Assembly (NCBI RefSeq): GCF_016808095.1
Contig: NC_068971.1
Coordinates: 32,341,631-32,405,630 of the forward strand
Length of the DNA: 64,000 nucleotides
Reading direction: 5' to 3'
From: Vigna angularis
Taxonomy: Eukaryota > Streptophyta > Magnoliopsida > Fabales > Fabaceae
This document shows, in pieces, positions 33,001-47,800 of the stretch (position 1 is its first letter; every line of letters starts with the position of its first letter). The notes under the pieces were generated by a model. The model made no database searches. It saw nothing but the letters and a program-made list of their open reading frames with translations, and was not told the origin of the DNA. Position numbers and translations under genes: made by a program.

Positions 33001-34051
33001 ATTATAAAAGACACACGTTTAGGATAAGAAACATATTTACCCTATCTTGGTTTATGTATTCACGCTAATCATTCTTTTTCATTAATAGACATTAATCACT
33101 TCTTTTTCTACTCATCCTTTAATGAATTCATTAGAACTTTCTAGTTCAAAATTTATTAAAATATTGAGTGAAACTTTACTTTAACTTTTCATGGCGTATT
33201 CTTCCACATTTCCCACATGCATTTTCTTTTTTGGACAACTTTTTATACTTAGGTCTTCGTTTAGAGTTTTTGGTTTTTGTAGATTGATGAGTTTTACTGG
33301 TATTATTGTAAGTTTTCTTATGTGGTTTCTATTTGAGTTTTCTTATTGTATTATAAAATACAATAAGTTCAAGATAGGAATTGTTCATTAATTATAATAA
33401 TATATTATTGTTTCAAAGTCCCAATTAATTGGAGTGTCGAACTAATTACTAAAATGTCATCTAGGACAGAAAATCGGAAGATATTATAATCTTGAAAGAT
33501 CGACCCGATCCTTGTTCCAAAAAAAAAAATTGAATTAACTACTTACTAAGGTTGAACTTCCGCATGACTAAGCACGACTTTATGCATACTTGATTGAGAA
33601 AGCATTCTCCATTTTTTTCTATTCCACAAAACAAGATACCCGTTAAAAGAAAATATAAAAATGTCTTACTAAACGTACGTAAATTGGCACACTTGATTTC
33701 CCCACAAAAAAGACTACCATGCAAAGAAATAGGTCTAAACTTTAAACCCTTTTTGGAATATTTAAATAAACAGTAACATTTGCCGAAGTTTGATCTAAGT
33801 CGAAATTCGGGCTTATCACTGCCATATTGAAGTTGCTAACTTTGACATCACTGTACAATGTAACTAGTGACAGAAATGCACAAGATTTTCGAAAAGTGTG
33901 ACTAAAATAAAATGGCAAGTAATGCTGTACAATTAAACACAATGATATAAATTACAAAAAAAAAAAAATACAACATATTAATCCACCAGAATCCTATCAA
34001 TTTTCTATTTCTGTATCTCCTTTGATATCTATATGTTAATAGATCATCAAA

Positions 34052-34392
34052 TCAACAAGTTTGGTCTAATTTTGGAAGTTTAGTGATTGCAATATCTCCA
34101 TAAGCTTCGTTTTGCTCCACATCTACATAGCCAGTAGTTTTAAGAACCTGAAAAACATTACACAGTAAACAAATGAAAACAATTTCATATAAAAAATACA
34201 CATATATTTTGGTTCGTTAGGAGGTCCATCTCATGAATCATGAGTAAATGTGGTCTTACATTAATAGCCAAAAAATTAAAAATAGAAAACAGTAAAAAAT
34301 TACAGTGATATATCCAATGAGGTTTCTTGACATAGCTCATAACTCAGTATCGACAACAGTATAATGTTTTTCTTGGAAGACATGGTGTGTAA

Positions 34393-34482
<90 letters not shown>

Positions 34483-35871
34483 AATGTCAGTGTAATATAT
34501 TTCAAACAAACGGGTTGCGCAGGTGCGAAAAGAGGAGTAATGAAACCCAGGATAAATATGTGTAATTTACTCAAAATAAAATGTTGCAGTCCTAGTTTAA
34601 TCTAAGAATGGACTGGTATTTCGACCTTCTTGGGCTAAGTTTGCACCAGAAGAAACTTCGGTAGATGTTGTGGCTCAAGATTTAATGGATTATGATGAAT
34701 CTCTAAAGCAATTAAAATTTCATTTGGAGTGAGCACAACATTAAATGACACATTATGCTTATGCTAATAAGCACAGTAAGATATCCTAGCACTGATAGAA
34801 GCACGGGATTGAGTATATTTGAAGATTAGGTCTCATAGGCGGACTACCATGGTTATAGCCTCAAAAGGCGGACTCCATCCTAAACTAGCAACCAGATATT
34901 TTATGAACCCTATTTGGTTTTATAACAAATTGGAGCAATCGCATAAAAGTTATGACACTGAAAGAGTTTTCAAGTAATGATTTATGGCAGGCACATACTT
35001 TCAACTAACTGTTTCATGTTGGAAAAAAATGATTAAACTAAATAACTAAAAAGTAAATTATTGACAGGATAAATTTGTTCAATATGGTTTCTAAGATAGA
35101 GCAAAAGGACAGACATAAATTCCCTATTGACTTGCATTCTAGAATTATATTCCAATCGGACAACATAGTTGATCCATTAAATGAAAGGCCGCCACCCTCA
35201 ATAAAAGTTATTGGAAGTACATGATTATTCTATCACAAACCAAATGGACTACAATGTACTTTTTCCTATTATCATCACTCAAAAAAGTAGAGTTAACAAA
35301 TATTAAGAACATATTTTCATCCTTTAAAGTTGAAAAGAATGTCATCTACTGAACAAGAAGGGTAGTAAACACAAGAAAACACAATTCAGATTTCTGCACA
35401 GAAAATGGGAAAGAAGTTTGATATAAGAAAAGTAGTCACCAAACTTTTCATATGGATGAACATAATCTTGAAACAAAAAGTTTAACATACCAGTACTTCA
35501 TAAAATAGCCTTGCCCCTTCTTTTCGGGCTAGGCCTCGAAAAACTTTTGAGAAGTTTAGCACAGTCTCCTCTTTCTGATTCCTTGCAGGTAGAAAACTCT
35601 GATGCAAGTAACTTGCTACATATCTGAACATCATCAAAGAACACCATCATAAGTCAATCTCAAAACAACAATGGAACTATTGGTATTCCAAAAGCCAACT
35701 ACAATCTCACCTGGTTCGATCAGACCACCCAACTACTGTAGAAAAAATAAATAAAGACATCATGTACATTTCGGAAAAACATTGCATTCAACAAAAATTA
35801 TAACAATTTATAGATGGAGATTTGCAAGAGTTCTCACTTTTCACATTATCTGTTCCAAATGAATTTATTTC
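34052..35871 (-). CDS. RAD21.1: RAD21 last four exons (winged-helix C terminus)
   Basis: 35871-35838 encodes [11 protein letters not shown]; 35735-35711 encodes VGWSDRT; 35623-35491 encodes [19 protein letters not shown] through [13 protein letters not shown]; 34147-34052 encodes [20 protein letters not shown] and the end KLPKLDQTC. This is the domain that binds the SMC1 head. The micro-exons of 34 and 25 nt are phase-consistent (AAA A|TA GTT). The final intron (34148-35490) holds a long AT repeat. Confidence 0.93.
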
Positions 35872-38800
35872 CTGAGATAAACATAATAAATGCAAGGATA
35901 CATCAATTAGATCATTGTATAAAAATATGGAGAAAATAAAAGAAAAACTAAAGTGGGGCTTTTTCATTAAAATAATAGATATACTCAAGAAGAACCTAAC
36001 ATTCCAAGAAATGCAGTCTCACATGTACATCTGCTAAAGCCGAGTGGCCAATTTTTTATTTTCTTTTTCTCAGCAAAGAGAGTTAATGGAGCGAGACTTT
36101 TTTATTATACAGTGAGAGAGGAACTTAGATTTGATTCATACGTTTAACATATTTTATATTTTTATGACAGTAAAAAAGTTATTTTATTGGATGAGAAAGA
36201 CTTCATTAAAGGACCAGAGAAAATGGAATCTGTTAGGCAGGGAAATAATGAGTGGAATGTGCATTATAGAAGGAAATTTAGAAATAAAAGGGAGTTATGC
36301 GGTTAGTTGTTTTAGGGCAGAGACTTTCTAAGAAAGTCTATAAACAGTTTCCCTTTGGGAGGTGTTAGGGGGTCTTCTTTTTTGTACTAAGAGTCCTTGA
36401 CTTTTGTGACAATAAATACCCTGTTAGGTTTCTGAACGAAACCTAGCCAAGAACTCCCTCACACTCTCTCAAAACAGTAGATAGGAAAGAATGAAATGAA
36501 TCTGTATTATTCATAGTAAGAAATTGTCTATACAATCACAATCCAGGGGCATAATCCCCTTCACAGGTCTAATGAACCTGTCTACAATCAATATCCCAAA
36601 ACTCTCCTCTACCAGACCCCCTTGCCTTCTTATAAAGGCAACCCACTTCTAACTACCCGACAACAATTAATTCCTAAACTGAACAATTAATTCCTAAATT
36701 GTTTTCTCTCTCCTACACACCTATTACCCATTATAACCTATCATATTATACCCTATCATTACACCCGCTGCAAAACAACCTTGTCCTCAAGGTTGGAACC
36801 GGAAAGCTTGATTTCATGGCTCCTCTTCATCATCGTGTTACCATATGAAGGGAACCCACTGGATGCTGCCCTCCAATTCAGGTATGGAGGCTTGGGTGGT
36901 GGCAAATCCTCCTCCAATGACTTCCACTCCTCCTGGATTCTTTTAGCCCAATTTTGTGAAGTCCTCAAAATCTCAACTCTGACTTTATCGACTCTTGTAG
37001 CAACAACACTTTTGGCAGCTGCTCCATCCACTTGCAAACTCTCATGAAAAATTTTCACACTCCCCATCTGTGTTACTGCTGCCCAACTCTCACATACAAT
37101 GCTTCTTCTGTTCCCTTCAACTATCTTTAGTAGAATTGTGGCCAGATTTTTCCAAGAAAGGTTGGTTTTTTATGCCAAGTCTTGCACCCTTGGACTACAT
37201 TTTCTTTGCTGTTTGGGTGTGCTTTTGTTGCTCCTTTGGTGTTTGAACTGTAGAAGCATTGGCTGCCCCTGTTGTTTGATCTTTGGTGTCAATCCCTTCA
37301 TAAGTGGTCAACTCTTCTCTTTTCACCCACGAAAAAACTAGTGTCTCCTCACCCTTCCTAGCTCCATTATTGTCAATGGCATCCTCTTCTTTTTGCTCCC
37401 AATTGCTTGAATTTTCTCCTCCACCTGAGTGTTTCTTTCCTTTCTTGATATCTTGCAGCAAGTCCTCTCTTGCCCTGTAAACAGATTCCACTGGGTTGCT
37501 CTTTGACACCACTATTTTAACCCCAGGCCTCAACAATTCTTCCCCTTTCTTTACTGTTTTGACATTCCCACCACAACTTACCACTCTATCTCCACTACCA
37601 ACAACAACTTTTGCAACTTTACTTGGGAAACAAGAGTCACAACCTTCCCATCATGATCTTCACCTGATGTATTTTCCCTACCAACCTTTGTCACACTATC
37701 CACCCTTGCAGTAGAAACTTCTGCAACTTTCTCAGCAGCAGCTTCTGTAACTCCTGCAGTTTGGGCTAACTTCTCAAAAACAGAGCCTCCATCTCTTTCT
37801 CCGAACCCCCTTATCAATGCCTCTTTCAGCCCTTTCCAAGAAAGGTTCTTGGTTTTATTTTTCCAGGCCCTGAACCAATAAATTGTGCCTCCCTCCATGC
37901 AGTTGTAAGCCAACCTGAGCCTCTCCTTCTCTGTGACATTTTGGGTGTCAAAAAACTTCTCAACCTGAGAGATCCATCCCAACGGGTCCATCCCCTCAAA
38001 CCTGGGCAATTCTACCCGCTGCCTCCAATTCTGTTCATCCCTATCTTCCTCCAGCTCTTCTTCTAAACCCTTTGTCTGTCCTTTCATGACAGATTTCTCA
38101 CTTCTTTCTAAGCCCTTTATGTGAATCTTGATTTCTTGCAGCATTTCTCTCATTTCTTGCATATTTCTTCTCCATTCTGCCATGCTCATTTTCGATTCGT
38201 TGGTCCTCCTCTCCAAGGTATTGTCTTTTCCTTCCATCATGGTTCTCTCCCAAAGATCCAACACTCCTCTCCTAAGGATATTCGGCAGGCCTCTCCCAAG
38301 CAGATCCGATAGGTCGGACCAATTTGTTAGATTTCTGGGTAAGAAACCAAACCAGACAGCCACTCACACACTCACTACTCACACACGGATAACAAAAGAA
38401 TGGTTTCTTGTATTCAAAACTAGTAAGATACAATGTACAAGCAATCAATGGGAGCCTAACCTCCCCCACAGGAGCAAAGGTGTCTGTCTATACAAACAAG
38501 GTTCAAAAAACTCCCCTCTAACAAAAGAATAGAACTCTATTTATACAAGTCACTTCCCGCCCATCCTAATTGCTAAAGCAATTAGGATATTAACTCTTCC
38601 TTCTATCCTACACCCATTATATCCTATTACCTTATATCCTATCATACCCTATGTGAAAGGAAGCCTTTTCCTTTGCAAACATAGGCTTTTTCAACTGATA
38701 GTGAATAATTTAGTTTGAGTTTATATATGCTTCTTCTTTGTCTTGTTTTCTCATCTCTGTTTCAAGGTGCCTAACAGAATCCTCTAAGAAAAAATTGCAG

Positions 38801-41800
38801 CGGGGAAAAACAAATAAACGAAAATACCAGCATCAACAATGGATTGTTGGCACTTGTGAGATAGGACATAAAGATGAAATAGCTACGATGTCATGTTGAA
38901 ATTATACGGTTATAAAGTAAGGAAACTTAACAAAAGAATAGAAACTATAAATAATATACTCAAGTATTGTGATGCGTAACAATATGATGTGTTAGAATAA
39001 TTACTAAGTCTACTTGTTAGTGTAGTCAGTAGGACTAAAATAGGGGGTAGTGTGTTGGGTTATCTCTAATAATTGTACCTAGCAGTCTAGCACAGTGACT
39101 TGACCTTCTATCTCTCTATTGTATCAACTCTTTATCTATATAAATAACAGAACATGAGAGGTGTCTTTTAAAGCCCTCAAGAACATATTTTTATCTCAAG
39201 TTGGTATCAGAGCAGGTTCATCCTGCTCTGGTTTCTGTCCTAAGTGGTCCACCAGCATTGTCATTGTTGTTTGCATCTGTCTAGTGCCCATTGCCGTCGT
39301 CCGCGGTTGTCTTGCCATTGTCTGGAGCTGTCAACTACAGTTTGAAGCTCTTCAACTTGGTTCTCTGCCATCTCGCATCTATCCGCCACCGTCTGCCGCC
39401 GTCCGCCACCGTCCGCCGTCACTGTTCCGTCCGGCGACTACTGGATCTGGTTCGCCTCTTCACGCGACGACCAACCCCACCGGTGCCGGCGTCTGATTCT
39501 TCCCCACGCTCCGCCACGCGCCGCTTCTTTGTGCGCTACAAACAGGCGTGTGCAGCTCACGCGCCGCCCTCTGGCCGCCGGAAAGTCACCGCAACACCTC
39601 CATAGCCGTTGCCTGGACCTCCTCTCTCTGCTCTGTCCCTCAAAACCCTGCTTCAGTGAGGTCCAGAAGCTCCCCTTGAAGAAAACCCCTAGGGTTTTCT
39701 AGTTCCTCTCGGTTTTCTTGCTCCTTTCTGGTTCCTCTCCTATTTTTATCAACAATGGCGTCTGGAAGTGTTCTTTCTTTCTCTGGAAGTCCCTCAATTA
39801 CTTCCGAAAAACTAAACGGAAAGAATTACCTCTCTTGGTCTGCTGCCGTGGAAATGTGGCAATCTGTGGAACCCCGACTTTTGATATCTCTTAGAGCCTT
39901 CAAAACATGTCACTCTTTTTGGAAGAAAGCTCAAAGCATTTATGCTAATGATATTCAACGTCTCTATGATACAGCAAACAAGCTTATATGTCTCAAAATG
40001 ATAGACCATGATATGGTCTCCTTCATGACCGAAGCCCAAGCAGCTGTGGAAGAGTTGAGAATGTTCTTGGAAGTGGAATCTTCGGAAGACATCAAGAAGA
40101 AGCTTGACAAGTATTATATGGTGATGATCCTCCGTGCTTTACACCCTGAATTGAATCATATCAGAGATCAACTTCTGACAAGTCATGAGGTCCCTTCCTT
40201 GGAAGCCTTGACCACACGTCTTCTTCGTGTTCCAGTGCCTCAATCTCACGAAGCTCCTGAAACAATGGAACCATCTGTCATGGTTGCTACGCAGGGAAGA
40301 GGAGGACGGGGCACTAGAGGATGAGGACGTGGAGGTAGGGGACGTCCATAGTGCACTTACCGTAAGAGGATGGGTCACACCCAAGAAAACTGCTACTCCT
40401 TGCATGGTTTTCCTTCAAAAACAGCCAATATCTCTAAGGCTGAAACTCCCACTTCCAACTCCAAGTTCACTGAGGAAGAGTATCAAGAGTATATGCGATT
40501 AAAGTCTAACAGCTTGGCGCAATCATCTCAATCCCCAAGTACATCCATAGCTTGCATTTCTCAATCCATGGAAGGTCAAAATTCATGGGTAGGGTGCTTC
40601 TGATCACATCTCTGGTAATACCTCATTGTTCTCAACCCTTTCCCTCCAAGAAAAACCCCATTTCATTACTCTTGCAAATGGCTCTAAAACTTGTTCAAAG
40701 GGAGTCGGTCAAGTCTCCCTATCTCCCTCTCTAACTCTGAAATCTGTTCTTTTTGTCCCTAATTGTCCATTCAATTTAATTTCCTTAAGTCAGTTAACCA
40801 AAATGTTACATTGTACAATAACTTTCAATTCAAAATCTTTTGTTATACAGGAGCGTGGCTCGGGGAGACAGATTGGAGAAGGATATGAAGCTGGAGGTTT
40901 ATACCATTTTGGATCTCGTCCACGGGTATCCTGTGATGCAGCTCTTCCCCCTAAAGTGTTACATGACCGATTTGGCCACCCTCACTTGTCAAAGTTAAAA
41001 AAGATGTGTCCTAAACTTAGTGGTCTTCAGACTTTAGAATGTGAGTCTTGTCAACTAGGAAAACATGTTAGATCTGTCTTTCCTAAAAAGTCTCAATCAA
41101 TGTGTAATTCTAGTTTTTCTATTATTCATTCTGATGTCTGGGGACCTAGTCGCGTCTCTTCTTTTGGTTTTAGGTACTTTGTTACTTTTATTGATGAGTA
41201 TTCTCGATGTACTTGGGTTTATCTAATGAAAGATCGCTCTGAATTGTTACCCATCTTCACATCCTTTTTGAATGAAATCAAGAACCGATTTGGTCAAGTG
41301 ATTAAAATCTTAAGAAGTGATAATGCTAGAGAGTATTTCTCATTCAATTTTTCTGCAATCCTTAGCTCCCATGGTATTTTGCATCAGTCCACTTGTCCTC
41401 ATACACCCCAGCAAAATGGTATAGCCGAAAGAAAAAATAGACACTTAGTTGAAACTGCTCGTACCCTTTTGCTTGGTGCCCATATACCTGTCCATCACTG
41501 GGGGATGCCATCTTAACCGCCTGTTTTCTTATTAATAGGATGCCCTCCTCCTCTCTCAATAATAAAGTCCCTTTCTCCATTCTCTTTCACACCCCTCCTC
41601 GAGTTTTTGGTTATGTATGTTTTGTTCACGACATGTCTCCGGGGCTAGACAAGCTCTCCGCTCGTGCGATCAAATGTGTCCTTTTGGGCTATTCTCGGCT
41701 TCAAAAAGGGTACCGGTGTTACTCTCCTGAAACCAAGAAGTACTACATGTCTGTCAATGTTACATTCTTTGAACAGACACCTTTCTTCTCTCCATCTGTT

Positions 41801-44800
41801 CAAGATGTCCATATCCTCCAACAGGTCCTTCCTATTCCCGTAGTTGAGTCTAATATATCTAATGTCACTGTCAATCCAAGTCATGCTCAAGGTCCTCTCG
41901 AACCTTCCTCTCCACATATTGATATCTTCCGACACAGTACCCCGATGGGTAGTCCTCTTCTAGAAAATGGTGGATCTCCTCCTTCAGATTCTTCTCCCTC
42001 ATCGCCTCTGCCACGCCTCCTGGTGAAGATGATTCTGGTTGGCCCATTGCTCTCAGAAAAGGTACTCGTTCCACTCGAAACCCTCATCCCATTTATAATT
42101 TTCTTAGCTATCACAGATTGTCGCCCTCCTTTTATTCCCTTTTATCCTCAGTGTCCTCTGTGGTTATACCCAAAAATGTGAAAGAAGCACTTGATCATCC
42201 TGGATGGCGACAAGCCATGATTGCTGAAATGCACAGTAATACTTGGGAGCTTGTGCCACTTCCCTTGGGCAAAAAGACTGTTGGTTGTCGATGGGTCTTT
42301 GCAATTAAAGTTGGCCCTAATGGTGACATTGATCGGCTCAAAGTCCGGCTAGTTGCAAAAGGGTACACTCAGGTGTATGGCCTTGATTATTGTGACACAT
42401 TTTCTCCCATGGCCAAGATGACTACCATTCGTCTGTTCTTTGCAATGGCAACAATTCGTCATTGGCCACTTCATCAATTGGATATCAAGAATGCCATTCT
42501 CCATGGTGATCTTGAGGAGGAAGCTTATATGGAGCAACCTCCTAGGTTTGTTGCTTAGGGGGAGTCTGGTATGGTTTGCAAATTGCACCGATCTTTATAT
42601 GGGCTCAAGCAATCACCACGTGCTTGGTTTGGAAAATTCAGCTCCATTGTTCAGAAATTTGGGCTAAAACGCAGTGAAGCAGATCATTCAGTCTTTTATT
42701 ATCACTCGTCTCTCGGGAAATGTGTTTACTTAATTGTATATGTTGATGATATCGTTATTACAGGGAATGATATTGCTGGAATATCTCAATTGAAGGAGTA
42801 CTTGTGTAGACATTTCCAAACCACGGATCTTGGAAGCCTCAAATACTTCTTAGGCATTGAAGTAGCTCAGTCAAAAGATGGAGTTGTAATCTCCCAAAGG
42901 AAGTATGCTCTGGATATTTTGCAAGAAACATGCATGATTGATTGTAGACCGGTTGAGAGTCCCATGGACCCAAATAAAAAATTAACAACAGAAGAAGGTG
43001 AGTTATTCTCCGACCCGGAGAGATATAGGAGGCTAGTTGGAAAACTAATCTATCTCACTATTACAAGGCCAGATCTATCTTTTGTTGTTGGGGTGGTTAG
43101 TTAATTCATGCAAGCTCCATGTGTTGGCCATTGAAATGCTATCATTTGCATTCTAAGGTATCTGAAAAAGGCTCCCGGGCAAGGGCTGTTATATGAATAA
43201 AAAGGAAGCCTTCAGGTATCAGGATATTGTGATGCCGATTGGGCAGGTTCTCCTATTGATAGACGATCTACTACTGAATATTGTGTTTTCCTTGGAGGAA
43301 ACATTATCTCATGGAAAAGTAAGAAACAGAATGTAGTGGCTCGATCAACAGCGGAAGCTGAATATAAGGCAATGGCGTCACTAACATGTGAACTTATATG
43401 GGTGAAACAGTTTCTTCAAGAGCTTAGCTTCTGTGACATCCAGAGTATGAAGATGTATTGTGATAACCAAGCTGCTCTTTACATTGCATCAAATCCAGTG
43501 TTTCATGAGAGGACTAAGCATATAGAAATTGATTGTCATTTTGTTTGGGAAAAGTTATTGTCAAAAGAAATATGTACCGAGTTTGTTGGATCAAATGACC
43601 AACTCGCAGATGTGTTGACTAAGTCATTAAGGGAACCTCGGATCGAGTTTATTTGTTCCAAGCTTGGTACATAATATCTGTATGCTCCAGCTTGAGGGGG
43701 AGTGTTAAAATAATTACTAAGTCTACTTGTTAGTGTAGTCAGTAGGACTAAAATAGGGGGTAGTGTGTTGGGTTATCTCTAATCATTGTACCTAGCAGTC
43801 TAGGACAGTGACTTGACCTTCTATCTCTCTATTGTATCAACTCTTTATCTATATAAATAACAGAACATGAGAGGTGTCTTTTAAAGCCCTCAAGAACATA
43901 TTTTTATCTCAAGTTGATGATATAATAAAACCCGGTGTATTACTAAATAAATGGGAAGGAAATAGAAATCTAAGAGATAATATGGAGGAAACTAATCCTA
44001 AAGAATAATATAGAATTTAAAACCTAGATTCATAACCCAGTTTTACAGCAAATCATGAAACCTAGACTACTAATCATAATCCTAAACAAATGGGAAAAAA
44101 AAAATTCTACGAGATAATTTGTAGGAAAATAATAGTAAAAGATATACAAGACATAATCAAAGTTAATATTACCTATTTTCATATATTCTAACAATCTTCA
44201 CCCTTTGTCATATAATAAAGGTTTATACTAATTCATTTTTCCTGGATTAAACAGAAATATGGTTTTCTTTATTTGAGCTGTGTGTATACAATTGTGATGT
44301 GAATGTGCTGCAAACTAATCACACCGTTCCAGTTAGAATGTCAAACAGAATTTTCTTATGTAGTTATTCTTTACCTCATCCAACAGACTAGGAAACTCAT
44401 TTGCATTTGTACTCAAAGAAAGAGTCTCTGGAACAATTGGTATATCATTATGAGGAGGGCTTAGCGGAGTGGCAATAGTTGGGGACTCTTGCAAGTGTAG
44501 GTTCCTTGAAGCTTCCACAATCTTGAGGGAATCAGGTAATTTCATTTTCTTTCTAGAGAATAGGATTTGAAGCTTTGAGGAACAACCTGGAGAAAACCAA
44601 GATTAGTACAGATAGAAGAGTTTACAAACAAAAAGAGTAGTGATAAAACCAAACTTACAAGGAAGCAAGGGCTCATAGAATCTATCAGGATGACAGGAAA
44701 TGAGAGATTCTCTTTTCCAAGTAAGTGAAGTACGACTGTATTTTCTTCGTTTGCGAACTATGGCTTCTGCACTAAATAATATCTTTGTAATTGCCCTGAA

Positions 44801-47800
44801 ATGGTTTAAGATGTAACGCACAGTTGAGAACAACGAAAAGACTTGCACATTGAAATAAGAATTGAATTAAAATTCTATCGTGAGTAGAATAACTGTTAAT
44901 TCATTTACAAGATAACACGAGCTACTCATAAATATTTATAGTTAAAGGAAAGAAACAAAACCAAAGATAGGAGGGATTTCCTATAAGAGTAAGAAATTCA
45001 AGTAAATGAATTTCTTAAATAACTACATAACTAATTTTATGGTAACAACTGTATACAAAATGTTTCCTAAATAACTAAATGGATTTTTCCACACCACTCT
45101 AACAATGAGCAAATTTTCAGTTAAGTAAAATGCAACCCTCATAGTTTTATGACATATTTTATTAATTACAATGTGAATGGACATATTATACGAAGTATTT
45201 GGTGTTAGGAACAAGACATTAAAACAAGAGAAATGATATGGTTGAAGAACCTTCTAAAAGAATTAGGAAAAAAGGAAGATGACCCTTCATTGTTCAGTGA
45301 CAATAAGAGTGCTATATGTCTTTCTAAAAATCCAATTCTTCATTCTAGATGCAAGTATATTGAATTGAAGTATCATTTTATAGAAACCTGATAAATGATG
45401 GAGACTTGTCTTGGTTGAAGATTCTAGGTACAGAGAATCCAGCTGATATGTTGAGCAAGACTGTCACAACAAATAAGTTGAGGCTTTGTATTGCCTCAAT
45501 TGGCCTTCAAGATTAATTAATGATGAAGACAACTACCTAGATGATAATGTAAATCAAGATCCAAGTGGGACAATTGTTAGTATTGTGGAGCTTAATTTAG
45601 TTGCCCATCGCTTAGTATTGAGAGATGTTGTTCTTCCTTTTTGTTATATAAGCAAGCCCTGTAAAGCTTGAAACACACTAAAATACAAATACTTCCCGAT
45701 GTAGTCGTGGACGTATACAAACTCTCTCATCTTTTATTGTCTTGTTCCTAACAATTGATAGCTTTGTTTGATCTTCTACATCAAAAATATTTGGCTTTTT
45801 CTTTTCTTGGGAATTTTAGTTTAGTGTAGTCGAAGCTTTCTTCAAAAGCAGCGAGAGCAATAGCATTGGAAGAAGGGAAGGTGAAGATTGAGAAGTTCGA
45901 TGGCAGTAACTTTGGGTTATGGAAGATGCAGATAGAGGACTGCCTATATTAGAAGAAGTTGTATCTACCCTTAATAGGGCAAAAGCCAGACAACATGAAA
46001 CATTCAGATTGGGAGTTGTTAGATTGGCAGACATTCGGTGTGATCCGATTGACTTTAGCCAAGAATGTTGTGTTCAACATCATGAACAAGAAAACAACCG
46101 TAGATTTGATGCAAGCGTTGTCAAATATGTATGAGAAGTCATCTGTAACCAATAAAGTGTATTTGATTCGCAGGCTAGTCAACCTCAAAATGGGTGAAAG
46201 TAACTCAGTTACTCATCATATTAGTGAATTTAATACAATTATTGCACAGTTCCATCAGTGCAGATAACTTTTGATGATGAGGTGAAAACATTAGTTTTAT
46301 TATCATCCCTTTCAGAAAGTTGGGGTGCAACTGTTAATGCAATTAGTAACTCAGCAAGTAATAGCAAATTGAAGTTTGATAGCATCCGTAACTTGATCTT
46401 AAGCGAAGATATTTGCAGGAAAAGTTTGATGGAATCTTCCAGTTCTAATTCCAGAATCATATCACTTGTTGGAATTGTCAGAAAAAGCATCACTTTACAA
46501 ATCAATGATAACAACAAAAAGAAGCAAGATGATCATCAATCAGCAAATGCAACAACTGATGAAATTTCAGATGCACTAATATGTAGTTTAGATAGTTCCA
46601 TTTACTCGTGGACTAAAGACTCAAGTGCGTCATTTCATACTACACCTTCCTTAGAACTATTATCTAACTACGTTTCAGTAAAATTTAGGAAAGTTCACCT
46701 TAAAGATGGAAAATCTCTTGATATTATAGGAAGAGGTGATATTAATATCAGAAACTCTAATGGAAGAGTGTGGACTTTGAAAAATGTCAAACATGTTCCT
46801 ACCTTAAAGAGAAACTTAATATTTATAAGGCAGCAGGATGATGAGGGGCCTTACACCAATTTTGGAGATGGAGATGTTGTTGCTCGTGGAAAGAACCAAG
46901 GATCTTTTTATATGATTGTAGATGAGGATATGATATCAGTTGCAGAATTTGACAACACTTCCTCTTTGTGACATTAGAGACTTGGGCATATGAGTGAGAA
47001 AGGAATGAAACTCATGATCTCGAAAGGTAGAACTTGAAGCATGTTGACGTTGAACCATGTGAACTTTGTATCTTTGAAAAGCAGAAAATGGTTAGCTTTT
47101 CCAAAACAGGTAAGATGTCTAAAGTTGAAAGACTAAAACTAGTGCATACAGATGTTTGGGGGCCAACTCCAGTGAAATCCCTTGGCAGTTCACAATATTA
47201 TCTAACCTTGATTGATGACTCTACAAGAAAGGTATGTGTCTATTTTCCTAAAAATAAATCTGATGTCTTTTTAGTGTTTAAAAGGTGGAAAAAGGAGGTT
47301 GAAACTCAAACAGGTTTAAAGGTTAAATGTTTGAAGTCTGGTAATGGTAGAGAATATGACAGTAGTGAATTCAAAAAGTTTTGTTCAGAAAATGGGATTA
47401 GAATGATCAAGACACTTCCAAAAACACCAGAACAAAAATGAACAGTACCTTAAATGAGAGAGCAAGATGTATGAGAATCGAGTAAGGACTACCCAAGGTA
47501 TTTTGGGCAGATGCAATAAACATAGCAACCTATTCTATAAATAGAGGATCATCAATTCCTTTAGATTATCAGTTACCTGAAGAAGTCTGATATGGAAATG
47601 AGGTAAGTCTTTCAGACTTAAAAGTCTTTGAGATAGCAACCTCCTTAACTAGGTTGGGCCAAAACTAGAAGAGAAGATATGGTGACAGTGAAGGTGGGTC
47701 AAAAGGGTGCGGAATTTGGTGGAATGTGGAGAATAAGGCTCACAACCTTGGTGTTTGGATGGTGATGGGGTGGTATTTGATGGTGCTCTTACAGAGATTA

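Larger units (their letters stand above)
30747..34051. other. Intergenic region; PPO2 promoter side and RAD21 3' flank
   Basis: Both genes are on the minus strand, so this 3.3 kb holds the PPO2 5' UTR/promoter (just right of 30746) and the RAD21 3' UTR (left of 34052). It is AT-rich. A dimeric repeat lies at 31160-31462 and an old LTR-like stretch at about 32300-33000. No further gene is supported. No core promoter element could be chosen with confidence. Confidence 0.6.
38990..43914 (+). mobile_element. Copia element E, near-full-length
   Basis: LTRs 38990-39201 and 43703-43914 (212 bp each) differ at about three positions. The target duplication TGATG is at 38985-38989 and 43915-43919. Primer site TGGTATCAGAGC abuts the 5' LTR at 39202; purine tract TTGAGGGGGAG precedes the 3' LTR. 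LTR ends ...TCAAGT. Same family as C and F. It lies in the RAD21 intron in antisense orientation. Confidence 0.95.

Noticed and set aside
34300..34574. Ile-Tyr repeat open frames
   Set aside because: Translation of the (AT)n microsatellite in the last RAD21 intron.
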